This document shows positions 1 through 8,420 of a stretch of 64,000 nt of DNA, piece by piece. The DNA comes from Ruminococcus sp. Marseille-P6503 (lineage in GTDB: Bacteria; Bacillota; Clostridia; Oscillospirales; Ruminococcaceae), in assembly GCF_900604945.1 (NCBI RefSeq), contig NZ_UWPB01000001.1:620001-684000 (forward strand). Reading direction: 5' to 3'. Both the position numbers and the translations under genes were made by a program. The notes beneath the pieces are model-generated. The model saw only the letters and a program-made list of their open reading frames with translations, did no database searches and was not told the origin of the DNA. Numbering within the stretch: the stretch's first letter is position 1; each line of letters opens with the position of its first letter.

Positions 1-588
1 TCGCCCAGCGACGATTCTTATTTCAAAACTCCGGTAATAATTCACGCTAAAAATAGAATAATGTGGCTGCTGATACTGATGCTTTCCGCAACGATCACAG
101 GTTCTATTATCACAAGGTATGAAGCGGCGTTCGCTGCCGTTCCGCTGCTTGTGTCATTTATTCCCATGCTTACGGGTACAGGAGGAAACTGCGGCTCCCA
201 GACCTCTACAATGATAATCAGAGGAATGTCGCTCGGAGAAATACGCCTGAAGGACTTTTTCAAGGTAGTTTTCAAGGAATTCAGGATAGCCCTTATAGTA
301 AGCGTTATCCTGGCTGTCGTAAACGGGATCAGAATATATGTAACCTATACCTATTTCTATACCGATACGAATGCCGACCCACTGAAGCTGGCGGTAACGG
401 TAAGTCTGGCTATAATCTCAACGGTCATAATGTCGAAGCTTATAGGCTGTATGCTTCCTATGGCGGCAAAAAAGCTGAAGCTTGATCCGGCTATTATGGC
501 GGCTCCGCTGATAACCACGATTGTGGATACCTGTACGACACTGGTTTTCTTCAACATTTCAATGGCGATTTTTGATATTCATATGTGA
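1..588 (+). CDS. mgtE: Magnesium transporter MgtE, C-terminal part (5' end outside window)
   Basis: The frame is open from base 1, so the first part of the gene lies outside the window. The visible 195 residues are the membrane domain of an MgtE-type Mg2+ channel: several hydrophobic helices and the family signature around GTGGNCGSQTST, followed by PLITTIVDTC near the C-terminus. MgtE proteins are dimeric inner-membrane Mg2+ channels gated by cytosolic N and CBS domains, which would lie upstream and cannot be seen. The gene ends at a TGA just before a strong bidirectional terminator shared with the convergent carboxypeptidase gene. Confidence 0.93.
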   Translation, partial: SPSDDSYFKTPVIIHAKNRIMWLLILMLSATITGSIITRYEAAFAAVPLLVSFIPMLTGTGGNCGSQTSTMIIRGMSLGEIRLKDFFKVVFKEFRIALIVSVILAVVNGIRIYVTYTYFYTDTNADPLKLAVTVSLAIISTVIMSKLIGCMLPMAAKKLKLDPAIMAAPLITTIVDTCTTLVFFNISMAIFDIHM

Positions 589-611
589 GTAAATCTTTAT
601 TTACCGACAAT

Positions 612-649
612 AAAAACTGCGTTCTTTAAGTTATAAGAACGCAGTTTTT
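612..649. terminator. Bidirectional intrinsic terminator
   Basis: A perfect 15-bp stem (612-626 with 635-649) around an 8-nt loop has A-runs on one side and T-runs on the other. It sits between two convergent genes (mgtE and dacA) and can stop transcription in both directions. Confidence 0.9.
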
Positions 650-696
650 TGCATCAGCAAGCAATTACGGCATATAAGCTTATTTTAAGGTTGCCG

Positions 697-2100
697 TCAT
701 TTTTTCATGTATTTGAACTGTATATATATGACATATCCGATAGTGTAAACCACAAAAAGCATGACAACGGCATATACCGCATACCTGAATTCCGTGGACC
801 TGGGAAAGGCTTTGGCTATCTCCAGCTTTTCTGAAACGGCGGCACGCTCGACCTTTGACGTAGCGACAAGATCAATAGAAGCGATTTCTTCCCCTTTATA
901 CACCAGCTTCATTTCTCCCAGCACATCTCCCGGTTCTATCGGAGCCACAATATTTTTCTTTACGCTTATCTGCTGCTCGATTTCGTCAGTGGAAACGCTT
1001 TTCGGCCAAAGCTGAGTATATCCCTCGGCAGGCTTAAGATTTACATAATCGGCATTATCTCCGAATTCAACGGCGGCCTCAGTGACCTCGCTGTTCGGAT
1101 TGATAAAATCCGTTGACACCAAATAATCAAAAGCCCAGTCATACAGCGCGGCGTGATCCAGCATATTGTAATAAATGACATCGTTGGCGTAAAAGGATTC
1201 AGGATCATTTTCGCCTTTTTTTACGTCTTCCTCAAGCTTTTCCATAGGGGCGCCCATTGTAACGGTAAGGTAATTATATCCGTCATAGCTTGCATATGAG
1301 GCAAGGCAGCGCCCTGCGGCGTCAAGAGATCCGGTCTTGATCCCCTTGACGTATGAGTAGTAATAGTCCGACGTGGACGAAAGCATATAATTGGTATTTA
1401 CTATCGTAGAGCCTACCGAATGATATTCGGTGGATTCCATCTGATAGCTGGGCATTGCCACGATCTCCTTGAATACATCGTATTTGTCAAGCAGATATTT
1501 GCAAAGCACGGCTATGTCGCTGCAGCTTGAATAATTCTGAGATACGAAAAGACCGTGGGCGTTTGAAAAATGCGTGTGTTCAAGTCCGAGCTTTTCGGCT
1601 TTTTCATTCATCATATCGCAGAATCCGCTGATTGAGCCGCCGAGGTTTATCGCAATTATATTTGCCGCCTCGCAGGAGGAGGGTATCATAAGCGCCGCAA
1701 GCAGATCGTAGTAATTGACCTTTTCATTAGGCTGAATATCCGCGGTAGACGCGCCTGTGCCGTAAAGCTCGTCGAAGGCTTCGCTGCCGGCGGAAACGTA
1801 CTTTTCTTTCATTTTCTTTTCGCTGCCCTTGAACTCGTCAAGCAGCACGGCGGCAGTCATTATCTTCGTAAGCGAAGCCGGAGCACGCTCCTCATCGCCG
1901 TTTATATCCACGATAACGTCGCCGGTGTCAAGGTTTATCATATACACAGATTCAGAGTAAAGCGACAGCGGAACAGGCTCTCCCTTTTCGTCAACGCCGG
2001 AAGAAGGAGTAAAATTAAGGGCTGAAGCTGTCAGAGGCGAAATAATGCTTACCGTCAGAACCAAGGTCAGCACAGCGCAGATTACTTTTTTATACTTCAT
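697..2100 (-). CDS. dacA: Serine-type D-Ala-D-Ala carboxypeptidase (PBP5/6 family)
   Basis: This 467-aa exported penicillin-binding protein should remove the terminal D-Ala from peptidoglycan stem peptides at the outer face of the membrane. It has an N-terminal signal peptide (about residues 1-27), the active-site SxxK motif (S76-L-T-K79), the KTG motif (K255-T-G257) and a C-terminal hydrophobic helix followed by lysines that would anchor it. The second active-site motif, normally SxN (often SGN), reads S141-S-C143, so the usual Asn is replaced by Cys. A second family member with a canonical SGN lies at 27038-28180, so the two probably divide the work. The gene is monocistronic on the minus strand behind its own promoter. 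Confidence 0.92.
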   Translation of the reverse strand: MKYKKVICAVLTLVLTVSIISPLTASALNFTPSSGVDEKGEPVPLSLYSESVYMINLDTGDVIVDINGDEERAPASLTKIMTAAVLLDEFKGSEKKMKEKYVSAGSEAFDELYGTGASTADIQPNEKVNYYDLLAALMIPSSCEAANIIAINLGGSISGFCDMMNEKAEKLGLEHTHFSNAHGLFVSQNYSSCSDIAVLCKYLLDKYDVFKEIVAMPSYQMESTEYHSVGSTIVNTNYMLSSTSDYYYSYVKGIKTGSLDAAGRCLASYASYDGYNYLTVTMGAPMEKLEEDVKKGENDPESFYANDVIYYNMLDHAALYDWAFDYLVSTDFINPNSEVTEAAVEFGDNADYVNLKPAEGYTQLWPKSVSTDEIEQQISVKKNIVAPIEPGDVLGEMKLVYKGEEIASIDLVATSKVERAAVSEKLEIAKAFPRSTEFRYAVYAVVMLFVVYTIGYVIYIQFKYMKK

Positions 2101-2126
2101 TATATCAAAATCCTTTCGGAACAGCG

Positions 2127-2150
2127 GTTATAATAATATATTATTATAAC
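2127..2150. promoter_or_regulatory. Perfect 24-bp AT-rich palindrome in dacA promoter region
   Basis: Bases 2127-2150 read identically on both strands. The palindrome covers the likely -10 box of dacA, so it could be an operator or a cruciform-prone site. It is A/T-only except for its outermost G and C, which raises the chance of coincidence. Confidence 0.4.
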
Positions 2151-2172
2151 TCAACTGACGTATGCTTGTAAA
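2143..2172 (-). promoter_or_regulatory. Sigma-A-like promoter of dacA
   Basis: On the minus strand TTTACA (2167-2172) and TATAAT (2143-2148) are separated by 18 nt. The -10 lies about 43 bases from the start codon and overlaps the 24-bp palindrome. Confidence 0.45.
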
Positions 2173-2201
2173 GCGTTCAAATGTAAATTTTGAAGGAGCC
2201 G

Positions 2202-2936
2202 CTATTTACGGCGGTATATTATGTTGTTTCCTCGTTTACCGCAGCGGTCCGCTGTTTCCAGAAACGAAAGTATATTTAGCGTAGTCTGCGCAAGCGTTCT
2301 GCTTATTCCGGCGTGCGCGGCAAGATCCTGAGAGGTAAACTCTTCAGGCAGCGTTTCCGGGAGAAAGACATTATAATCATATGGAGTGCGGATATAAATC
2401 TCATCGGTAATTCTCAGCGGTATTCGGTCGCACCTTGACGAGCCCTTTTTTCTGTCGCGCGACCAGCCGTTAAGGTATCTTATTTCCTCCACCTCAAGCA
2501 TACAAAGGCAAAGATTCATGCGCGGATTGTCCAGTGTATATTTTATTCGGTACAGCTCCGGCATGACGTCGTAAATCGTGCCCTTTCTGGGGGATTTGCG
2601 TCTGCCTGCGATCTCTCCTGTCAGCGGGTCCATCCACGACAGATATTTTACAGCAGGTATAGGGTAGACGACCGTAACGCTGCAAAATTCAAGGAAATGT
2701 TCCAGCTTTCTGGTAAGCTTTGAAAAATTTCCGGTCTGTATCTCCGTTATCCCGTTTTCTCCGACGATGTCGGCTACAAATCCGCCTACCCGTATCTCAT
2801 GATTTTCCTGATGAGGCTCGTAGTAATTTTTCAGAACCGCGTGAAGAGTTTTTTCTCCCAGCGTTCCTATGCCGTTTTTCTGCCTTTCAGAATTTATGAT
2901 TTTATTCCTTGCCGCTTCAAATTCCGAGCAGTTCAA
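2202..2936 (-). CDS. Unknown protein: PD-(D/E)xK-like N-terminus plus C-terminal winged helix
   Basis: I do not recognise this 244-aa protein as a named family. The first 70 residues show E28 in a helix (GTLGEKTLHAVL), D56 (VADIV) and E65-x-Q67 (ITEIQTG), spaced like the E...D...ExQ/ExK core of PD-(D/E)xK nucleases. Residues from about 195 to the end (FTSQDLAAHAGISR and a basic IIYRRK tail) look like a winged helix. A basic middle segment (GRRKSPRKG) is consistent with nucleic-acid binding. The start is TTG at 2936, chosen because AGGAGG lies 7 nt upstream. It stands alone between a carboxypeptidase and a divergent phosphoesterase, so context gives no function. Nuclease activity is inference only. 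Confidence 0.75.
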   Translation of the reverse strand: MNCSEFEAARNKIINSERQKNGIGTLGEKTLHAVLKNYYEPHQENHEIRVGGFVADIVGENGITEIQTGNFSKLTRKLEHFLEFCSVTVVYPIPAVKYLSWMDPLTGEIAGRRKSPRKGTIYDVMPELYRIKYTLDNPRMNLCLCMLEVEEIRYLNGWSRDRKKGSSRCDRIPLRITDEIYIRTPYDYNVFLPETLPEEFTSQDLAAHAGISRTLAQTTLNILSFLETADRCGKRGNNIIYRRK

Positions 2937-2965
2937 AAAAACGCCTCCTATGATAATATAAATAA

Positions 2966-2994
2966 ATTATAACAGACGTCCTGCATAAAGTCAA
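2966..2994 (-). promoter_or_regulatory. Promoter of the nuclease-like gene
   Basis: On the minus strand TTGACT (2989-2994) and TATAAT (2966-2971) are 17 nt apart, about 30 bases upstream of the TTG start. Confidence 0.65.
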
Positions 2995-3033
2995 TCGCTC
3001 CGCCGCGTACATAAAATATTCAGCTTGAATCGG

Positions 3034-3062
3034 TTGAATTAAGCTTCGTCTGATGATATAAT
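3034..3062 (+). promoter_or_regulatory. Promoter of the metallophosphoesterase gene
   Basis: TTGAAT (3034-3039) and TATAAT (3057-3062) have a 17-nt spacer. The transcript would begin near 3069 with a potential stem (3069-3076 with 3104-3111, GTTAAGGC/GCCTTAAC) before the ribosome binding site. Confidence 0.6.
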
Positions 3063-3138
3063 TATTAAGTTAAGGCCTTGCTGCTCGAAAATTTGTCTGG
3101 ATTGCCTTAACGCTGATCTTATTTAACGGGGTGTTTGC

Positions 3139-4254
3139 GTGTTTCTGATTATTTTCGCAGCTGTCATTGCGCTGATAGTATACGCATTGATACGTTACCG
3201 CGAATTGTGGAAAAAAACTAAAATCCCAACGGCGGTATACTGGATATTGCAGCTTCTGCTTATGGCAAATCTACTTTTCTGCATGATGGGGAATTACGGT
3301 AAGATAAAATATCCTTTTCCCGCGCTGCCTATGCTTTTTACGGCTGCGGCAACATTTGTAATTCTCGGATACTCCGCTTTTTTATTTCTCGCGCGTGATA
3401 CAGTCGTGCTTGTATTGAAGCTGATAAAACGCTCGGACAGCAGCTTCTTCAGAGCGCTGAGTAGTTGGAAAACTTCATTAAGAATTTTCGCGGCGACGTT
3501 TATTCTCTCCGTAATAGGCTATATCAATATGGGTATTTTAAGAGTAAACGAATATTCCGTCAATATTGCCAAGCCTTCGGTAAACGAAAAGCTTGAAATT
3601 GTATTTTTAGCCGACGCTCATATCGGCACCGGAGCCGACAGGAACGGTTTGAATGAAATTACTGAAAAAATCAATGAAATGGCTCCTGACGCGGTCTTTC
3701 TTGTAGGTGATTTTTTTGACGAGAACACCTCTGAGGAGAACCGTCGGTATATGACAGAGGCGTTTTCGCAGATCGAAGCCAGATACGGAGTTTACTTTGC
3801 CTACGGAAACCATGAGGGCTATATCGGCGAAGATATCAGCGGTTATTTTGAAAGCGCCGGCATTACCGTCCTTGATGATAAAGCGGTAACTATAGCTGAG
3901 GATATAACCGTTATCGGAAGAAAGGATCTGTCGGCAGGAGCGCGGGATATCGAAAGCCTGATTTCCGAATATTCCGTTGATACTGAAAAACCGGTTATTG
4001 TGCTTAATCATCAGCCCAGAGGGCTTGAAGATATTTCTGAATCAGGAGCCGATCTGACGCTGTGCGGTCATACGCACGGCGAGCAGTTTCCGCTGACAAA
4101 GCCTTTTGTCGCTATGGCAAACGATATGGTTTACGGAACGAAGGAATACGGAAATATGACTGCGGTAACCACCTCCGGAGCGGGCGGCTGGGGAGTGCAT
4201 TTTAAATTTCCGGCGGACAGCGAGCTTGTGAAAATTACTTTAAGCTTTGAATAG
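3139..4254 (+). CDS. Membrane-anchored metallophosphoesterase
   Basis: This 371-aa protein has about four N-terminal membrane segments (residues 1-145) followed by a calcineurin-like phosphoesterase domain. The metal-binding motifs appear in order: LADAHIG, VGDFFDE, YGNHEG, LNHQP and GHTHGEQ. Members of this family (YkuE-like) are two-metal hydrolases placed at the membrane; substrates vary and cannot be told from sequence. The start is GTG at 3139, with a GGGG ribosome site upstream. It has its own promoter and is followed by a long spacer before glmS. Confidence 0.88.
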   Translation: MFLIIFAAVIALIVYALIRYRELWKKTKIPTAVYWILQLLLMANLLFCMMGNYGKIKYPFPALPMLFTAAATFVILGYSAFLFLARDTVVLVLKLIKRSDSSFFRALSSWKTSLRIFAATFILSVIGYINMGILRVNEYSVNIAKPSVNEKLEIVFLADAHIGTGADRNGLNEITEKINEMAPDAVFLVGDFFDENTSEENRRYMTEAFSQIEARYGVYFAYGNHEGYIGEDISGYFESAGITVLDDKAVTIAEDITVIGRKDLSAGARDIESLISEYSVDTEKPVIVLNHQPRGLEDISESGADLTLCGHTHGEQFPLTKPFVAMANDMVYGTKEYGNMTAVTTSGAGGWGVHFKFPADSELVKITLSFE

Positions 4255-4409
4255 AACCGGCGCTTTTAGTTTTATTTTAAACCGGGTTTTGTTTTCTCCG
4301 TATAAGCTCGTCAACCGTATCGGACAGCATGGTTTTTATGTATGACCGTCAGTTATCGCATAATCGGATCGTCTTGCTTACACCGTGTTTGAGCGTATTT
4401 CATCAGGGA

Positions 4410-4439
4410 TTGACGAAGCTTTATATCTTGTGGTATACT
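4410..4439 (+). promoter_or_regulatory. Distal candidate promoter of glmS
   Basis: TTGACG (4410-4415) and TATACT (4434-4439) are spaced by 18 nt. A transcript from here would have a leader of about 280 nt. Confidence 0.4.
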
Positions 4440-4587
4440 GTTTATGCTTATGAAACTCAGGCGTCTTTCTTATGCTCCTGAATTTTGTGCGGCGGCTTTA
4501 TTTTAACAGATTTCGCAGGTCTTATTTTTCTCGATTTTGCCAATATCTGTCGTAACACTGCAAAACATTATAAAATTATAATACCCC

Positions 4588-4616
4588 TTGATTTCGCAGG
4601 CGTTTTATGATATTAT
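4588..4616 (+). promoter_or_regulatory. Proximal promoter of glmS
   Basis: TTGATT (4588-4593) and TATTAT (4611-4616) are spaced by 17 nt, giving a leader of about 100 nt. Confidence 0.5.
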
Positions 4617-4723
4617 TATTAATGATTATCAGCAGATATGAGATGGATTTGTATTCTTTTAAGTATAAATATCATAAAATAAAGTATTGACTGCGCTGTT
4701 CAGCGCTGAAAGGAGTTTTGACG

Positions 4724-6547
4724 ATGTGCGGTATAGTTGGATATGTCGGAAAACAGGAATGTACAGAGGTATTGCTTGACGCTTTGAGCAAACTGGAATA
4801 CAGAGGATATGATTCGGCGGGAATCGCCGTTTTTCAGGACGGAGAGATCAGGGTAAGCAAAACCAAGGGAAGAATTGCCGATCTGAAGGAAAAAATACTT
4901 AAAGAAGGCATGATTCACGGAGGTAGCTGCGGTATAGGTCATACCAGATGGGCGACTCACGGAGAGCCGTCGGATATTAATTCGCATCCTCACGGCAACG
5001 CCGAGATTTCTATTGTGCATAACGGTATTATTGAAAACTATCAGAAAATAAAAAGCTTTTTGGAGAAACACGGCTATGTTTTTGAAAGTCAGACGGATAC
5101 CGAAACAGTCGCTAAGCTTTTGAATTATTACTATAACGGCGATCCTATGGAAACTATCCAAAAGGTGCTCGGCGATATAGAGGGTTCTTATGCTCTCGGT
5201 ATTGTGTTCAAGGATTTTCCTGAATCGGTTTATGCTGTAAGAAAGGACTCTCCCCTTATCGTAGGTGTGGGAGAGGGTGAGGCTTTTATTGCTTCCGACG
5301 TTCCGGCGATCCTGAAATTTACAAGAAATTACTATTTGCTTGATACTGATGAAATAGCTGTTCTCAGCGGCGGCAGAGCTCAGATATTCGATAAATACGG
5401 TACACCTGTTGAAAAAGAGCTGATGGTTGCGGATTGGGATATGGAGGCTGCGGAAAAAGGCGGATATGAGCATTTTATGCTTAAAGAGATAAACGAGCAG
5501 CCTAACGCAATAAAGCAGACTGTTTCTCCGCGCATTAAGGACGGAATGCCTGATTTTGAGGAATGCGGCATGACCGCCGAAAAGCTGGCGTCTTATAACA
5601 ATATATTCGTTGTTGCCTGCGGCACCGCAATGCACGCCGGGCTTGTGGGAAAATATGTTATAGAAAAGCTTGCCAGAGTACCGGTTACCGTTGATGTAGC
5701 TTCAGAGTTCAGGTACAGGGATCCGATTATAGGAAGCAACGATTTGGTAATAGTTGTTTCACAGTCGGGAGAAACGGCGGATACTCTTGAGGCGCTTAAG
5801 CTTTCAAAGCGTCTTGGGGCGGATACGCTTGCAATAGTCAACGTTGTCGGTTCTTCTATAGCCAGAGAAGCGGATATGGTCATCTATACTCATGCCGGTC
5901 CTGAGATATCAGTTGCTTCCACAAAGGCGTACAGCGTTCAGATATCTGTTTTTTACCTGCTTGCCTTTCTGCTTTCCTATGCAAGAAAAATGATTTCTGA
6001 GGACGAATGCAGAAGGCTTACTTCCGTGCTTGAAAGCGTCCCGAACATGATAGATATGATCTTAAAGCAGGAGAAATCCTGTCAGTATGTAGCTTCTCAG
6101 CTAATCAACTCTGAAAATCTGCTTTATATAGGCAGAGGGCTCGATTACGCGCTTTCAATGGAGGGCTCGCTGAAGCTTAAAGAGATTTCGTATATCCATT
6201 CAGAGTCCTACGCCGCCGGAGAGCTTAAGCACGGAACCATATCGCTGGTTACAGAAAGTATGCCGCTTATAGCCGTTGCTACTCAGCGGGATCTGTTTGA
6301 CAAAACCGTAAGCAACGCCAAGGAGGTTAAAGCCAGAGGCGGAAAGGTTATTTTTGTAACGCATGATTATATCAATGTTGACGATGATGTGGCGGATTAC
6401 AAGATCGGTCTGCCGACTGTCGACGACATATTGATGCCTATGCTTACGGTAGTCCCTCTGCAGCTTATTGCTTATTATACGTCGGTGCTCAGAGGAAACG
6501 ATGTTGATAAGCCGAGAAATCTGGCAAAATCCGTAACGGTTGAATAA
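4724..6547 (+). CDS. glmS: Glutamine-fructose-6-phosphate aminotransferase (isomerizing)
   Basis: GlmS makes glucosamine-6-phosphate from fructose-6-phosphate and glutamine, the entry step to peptidoglycan amino sugars. The protein is 607 aa, the family norm. It has an N-terminal Ntn glutaminase domain (MCGIVGYVG, RGYDSAGIA, HTRWATHG) and two SIS sugar-isomerase domains (VSQSGETADT and GRGLDYALSMEGSLKLKEIS), ending in the conserved DKPRNLAKSVTVE tail. I placed the start at ATG 4724, not the in-frame TTG 6 bases earlier, because the catalytic Cys must follow Met1 and AGGAG lies 8 nt upstream of this ATG. Unlike many Firmicutes, no glmS ribozyme is evident in the leader. Confidence 0.97.
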   Translation: MCGIVGYVGKQECTEVLLDALSKLEYRGYDSAGIAVFQDGEIRVSKTKGRIADLKEKILKEGMIHGGSCGIGHTRWATHGEPSDINSHPHGNAEISIVHNGIIENYQKIKSFLEKHGYVFESQTDTETVAKLLNYYYNGDPMETIQKVLGDIEGSYALGIVFKDFPESVYAVRKDSPLIVGVGEGEAFIASDVPAILKFTRNYYLLDTDEIAVLSGGRAQIFDKYGTPVEKELMVADWDMEAAEKGGYEHFMLKEINEQPNAIKQTVSPRIKDGMPDFEECGMTAEKLASYNNIFVVACGTAMHAGLVGKYVIEKLARVPVTVDVASEFRYRDPIIGSNDLVIVVSQSGETADTLEALKLSKRLGADTLAIVNVVGSSIAREADMVIYTHAGPEISVASTKAYSVQISVFYLLAFLLSYARKMISEDECRRLTSVLESVPNMIDMILKQEKSCQYVASQLINSENLLYIGRGLDYALSMEGSLKLKEISYIHSESYAAGELKHGTISLVTESMPLIAVATQRDLFDKTVSNAKEVKARGGKVIFVTHDYINVDDDVADYKIGLPTVDDILMPMLTVVPLQLIAYYTSVLRGNDVDKPRNLAKSVTVE

Positions 6548-6670
6548 ATTCTATTTCAAACGCCGTTTTCTCAGCATACCGGATTTTTTAAAAGCAGCGT
6601 TTAATAAGCTGACGGCGGCATCGGCAGATTAACTGTTCGTGCCGTATTCTCTACGAGAGGAGCTAACGTC

Positions 6671-8365
6671 TTGACGAAGTTGAAAAGCAAAGTTTCTATC
6701 AGCGGTAGAACGGCTGCATCGCTGATATTGTTTGCAGGACTTATGATTCTTATGTTTTTTGTTATTGCCGAATCTGATAAAAATACGGACGCTGAAAATG
6801 TAAGTGTTGATTTTCCTGACGTAAAAGAGCTCAGCGGCGGCTGGGTGGTTTCCGGCAGCGCTGCGGAAAGCATAAACGGCTATAGCTTTACTGGTAAAAC
6901 AGCGGCTGCGAACATTGTTCCCGATGATGTTTCAGGCGCTCCGGTATTGTTTTTTGATTCCAGGGGATTTGCCTGCAAGGTTTATATTGATTCGAAGGAG
7001 ATATATTCATACGGCGGCGGTCAGGATTTTGACAGATCTAAAATTCTTTCTGAGATAAACTGTTTTATTAAGCTTAACGAAGCAGATAAAGGTAAGCCGA
7101 TGGTCATAGAGTTTGATTCTTATGACAGTGAGGGCGCTTTGCCGTCTGTTTATTACAGCAGCGAAAGCGGGATTCTTAAATACTTGTTCGCAAACGACGG
7201 CTTTACGATTTTGTTTTCGGCGCTGCTCCTTTTTATGTCGCTGTGTCTTATATTTATTTATATCGTTTTTATATTAAAGAAAATCGCACTGCAAAATAAG
7301 TGCTTGTTTTATCTCGGCGCTTTCATTTTGCTGGCAAACGTATGGATAATAACAAATACTCTGACTTTGCAGTTTATTGCCGAAAAGATAACCGTTATCA
7401 CATTGATATCATATTATTCCTTTGCGCTGCTCCCTGTGCTGTTTCTGCTTTTTATCGGGGATTTCTGCACCTACGGAAAGAAACTGATTTCCTGGTTTTG
7501 CATGGCGGAGCTTGCAGTTCTTATCGGTCTGAGCGTAAGTTTTCTTGCAGGCGGACCTGACATAGCTGAAACTCTGCCTGTTGTTCACGGAATGTCTGCG
7601 CTGTCCGATATCGTCGCCGTTATCTGCATAGAAGTCAATATAAAAAAGAAAAAAGACAGAAGGACCTGCCGGCGGCTGCTTTATGCGACGTTTGTGCTGG
7701 CTGGATTTTCGGCAGTCCAGCTGCTATCGTATTATATAAAATCTGATTTTGCTGTAAATTCGCTTTGGTTTGAGGCAGGTCTTCTGATATTTATAATTAT
7801 GCTGGCAAGGCTGTTCATGTACAAGGCTATAGATTTTCTTGAAATAAATGCTCAGAACAGTATTTATAAAAAGCTTCTGTATACCGATTCGCTTACTCAG
7901 CTGGGAAGCAGAGCAGGCTTTGACCAGTATATTGATATGCTTGGCAAAAAGCTGTGCTGCGGAGATAAGATCTCATTTCTCGTAATGGATCTTAATAATC
8001 TGAAGGAAACAAACGATGTGCTGGGACACATGAGCGGCGATAAGCTTATAAAGGATATGGCTGAATGTATCAAAACCGCTTTCGGCGCCGGTGTAAAATC
8101 GTTCAGAATAGGCGGAGATGAATTTGTTTCTGTGTTCGTAAACAGCGAAATGACTTCTCAAAATGCCAGACGCGAGCTTTTGTCGGTAATAGAAAGGTTT
8201 AACCTTGCGTATCATTCAAATATTTCAGTTTCAATAGGCTGCTGCGATTCCAAGATCAGGGGAAGCGTACCTAAAACGGATATTCTGAACGCTTTTAAGC
8301 AGGCTGACAATAATATGTATGCAGTTAAATCTGAAATGCACAGAATTACGGGAAAAACAAGATGA
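6671..8365 (+). CDS. Membrane diguanylate cyclase (GGDEF)
   Basis: This 564-aa protein likely makes cyclic di-GMP from two GTP. An N-terminal transmembrane helix is followed by an extracytoplasmic region (about residues 35-170), roughly seven membrane helices (about 175-390) and a C-terminal GGDEF domain. This resembles the 7TM-DISM sensor layout, but the family was not confirmed. The catalytic signature is an intact RIGGDEF, and the metal/GTP segment DLNNLKETNDVLGH is present. No RxxD inhibitory site is visible just before the signature, so product feedback through the I-site is unlikely. The start is TTG at 6671 behind a GAGAGGAGC ribosome site. A terminator follows the gene. Confidence 0.88.
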   Translation: MTKLKSKVSISGRTAASLILFAGLMILMFFVIAESDKNTDAENVSVDFPDVKELSGGWVVSGSAAESINGYSFTGKTAAANIVPDDVSGAPVLFFDSRGFACKVYIDSKEIYSYGGGQDFDRSKILSEINCFIKLNEADKGKPMVIEFDSYDSEGALPSVYYSSESGILKYLFANDGFTILFSALLLFMSLCLIFIYIVFILKKIALQNKCLFYLGAFILLANVWIITNTLTLQFIAEKITVITLISYYSFALLPVLFLLFIGDFCTYGKKLISWFCMAELAVLIGLSVSFLAGGPDIAETLPVVHGMSALSDIVAVICIEVNIKKKKDRRTCRRLLYATFVLAGFSAVQLLSYYIKSDFAVNSLWFEAGLLIFIIMLARLFMYKAIDFLEINAQNSIYKKLLYTDSLTQLGSRAGFDQYIDMLGKKLCCGDKISFLVMDLNNLKETNDVLGHMSGDKLIKDMAECIKTAFGAGVKSFRIGGDEFVSVFVNSEMTSQNARRELLSVIERFNLAYHSNISVSIGCCDSKIRGSVPKTDILNAFKQADNNMYAVKSEMHRITGKTR

Positions 8366-8369
8366 TATT

Positions 8370-8401
8370 CAGGCAGCCTGTCAAAACGGTTGCCTGTTTT
8401 T
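8370..8401 (+). terminator. Intrinsic terminator after the GGDEF gene
   Basis: A 9-bp stem (8370-8378 with 8388-8396, one G-T pair) is followed by five T's. It lies directly before the ribosome site of the HAD phosphatase gene, so some read-through is probably needed for that gene. Confidence 0.7.
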
Positions 8402-8420
8402 GTGAAAGGATTGTTGTGTT

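Larger units (their letters stand above)
4255..4723 (+). other. 469-bp spacer upstream of glmS
   Basis: No gene is visible here. It holds two candidate promoters for glmS (4410-4439 and 4588-4616) and a 12-bp palindrome around 4699-4710 next to the glmS ribosome site. I looked for the glmS ribozyme core (conserved GTTGACGAGG-type segment) and did not see it. Confidence 0.5.

Noticed and set aside
4699-4710. 12-bp palindrome near the glmS ribosome site as an operator
   Set aside because: It is short and may be only a weak leader hairpin; no second copy supports a protein site.
4255-4723. glmS ribozyme upstream of glmS
   Set aside because: The conserved catalytic core segments (AGCGCC at the cleavage site, GTTGACGAGG) are not present in this spacer.
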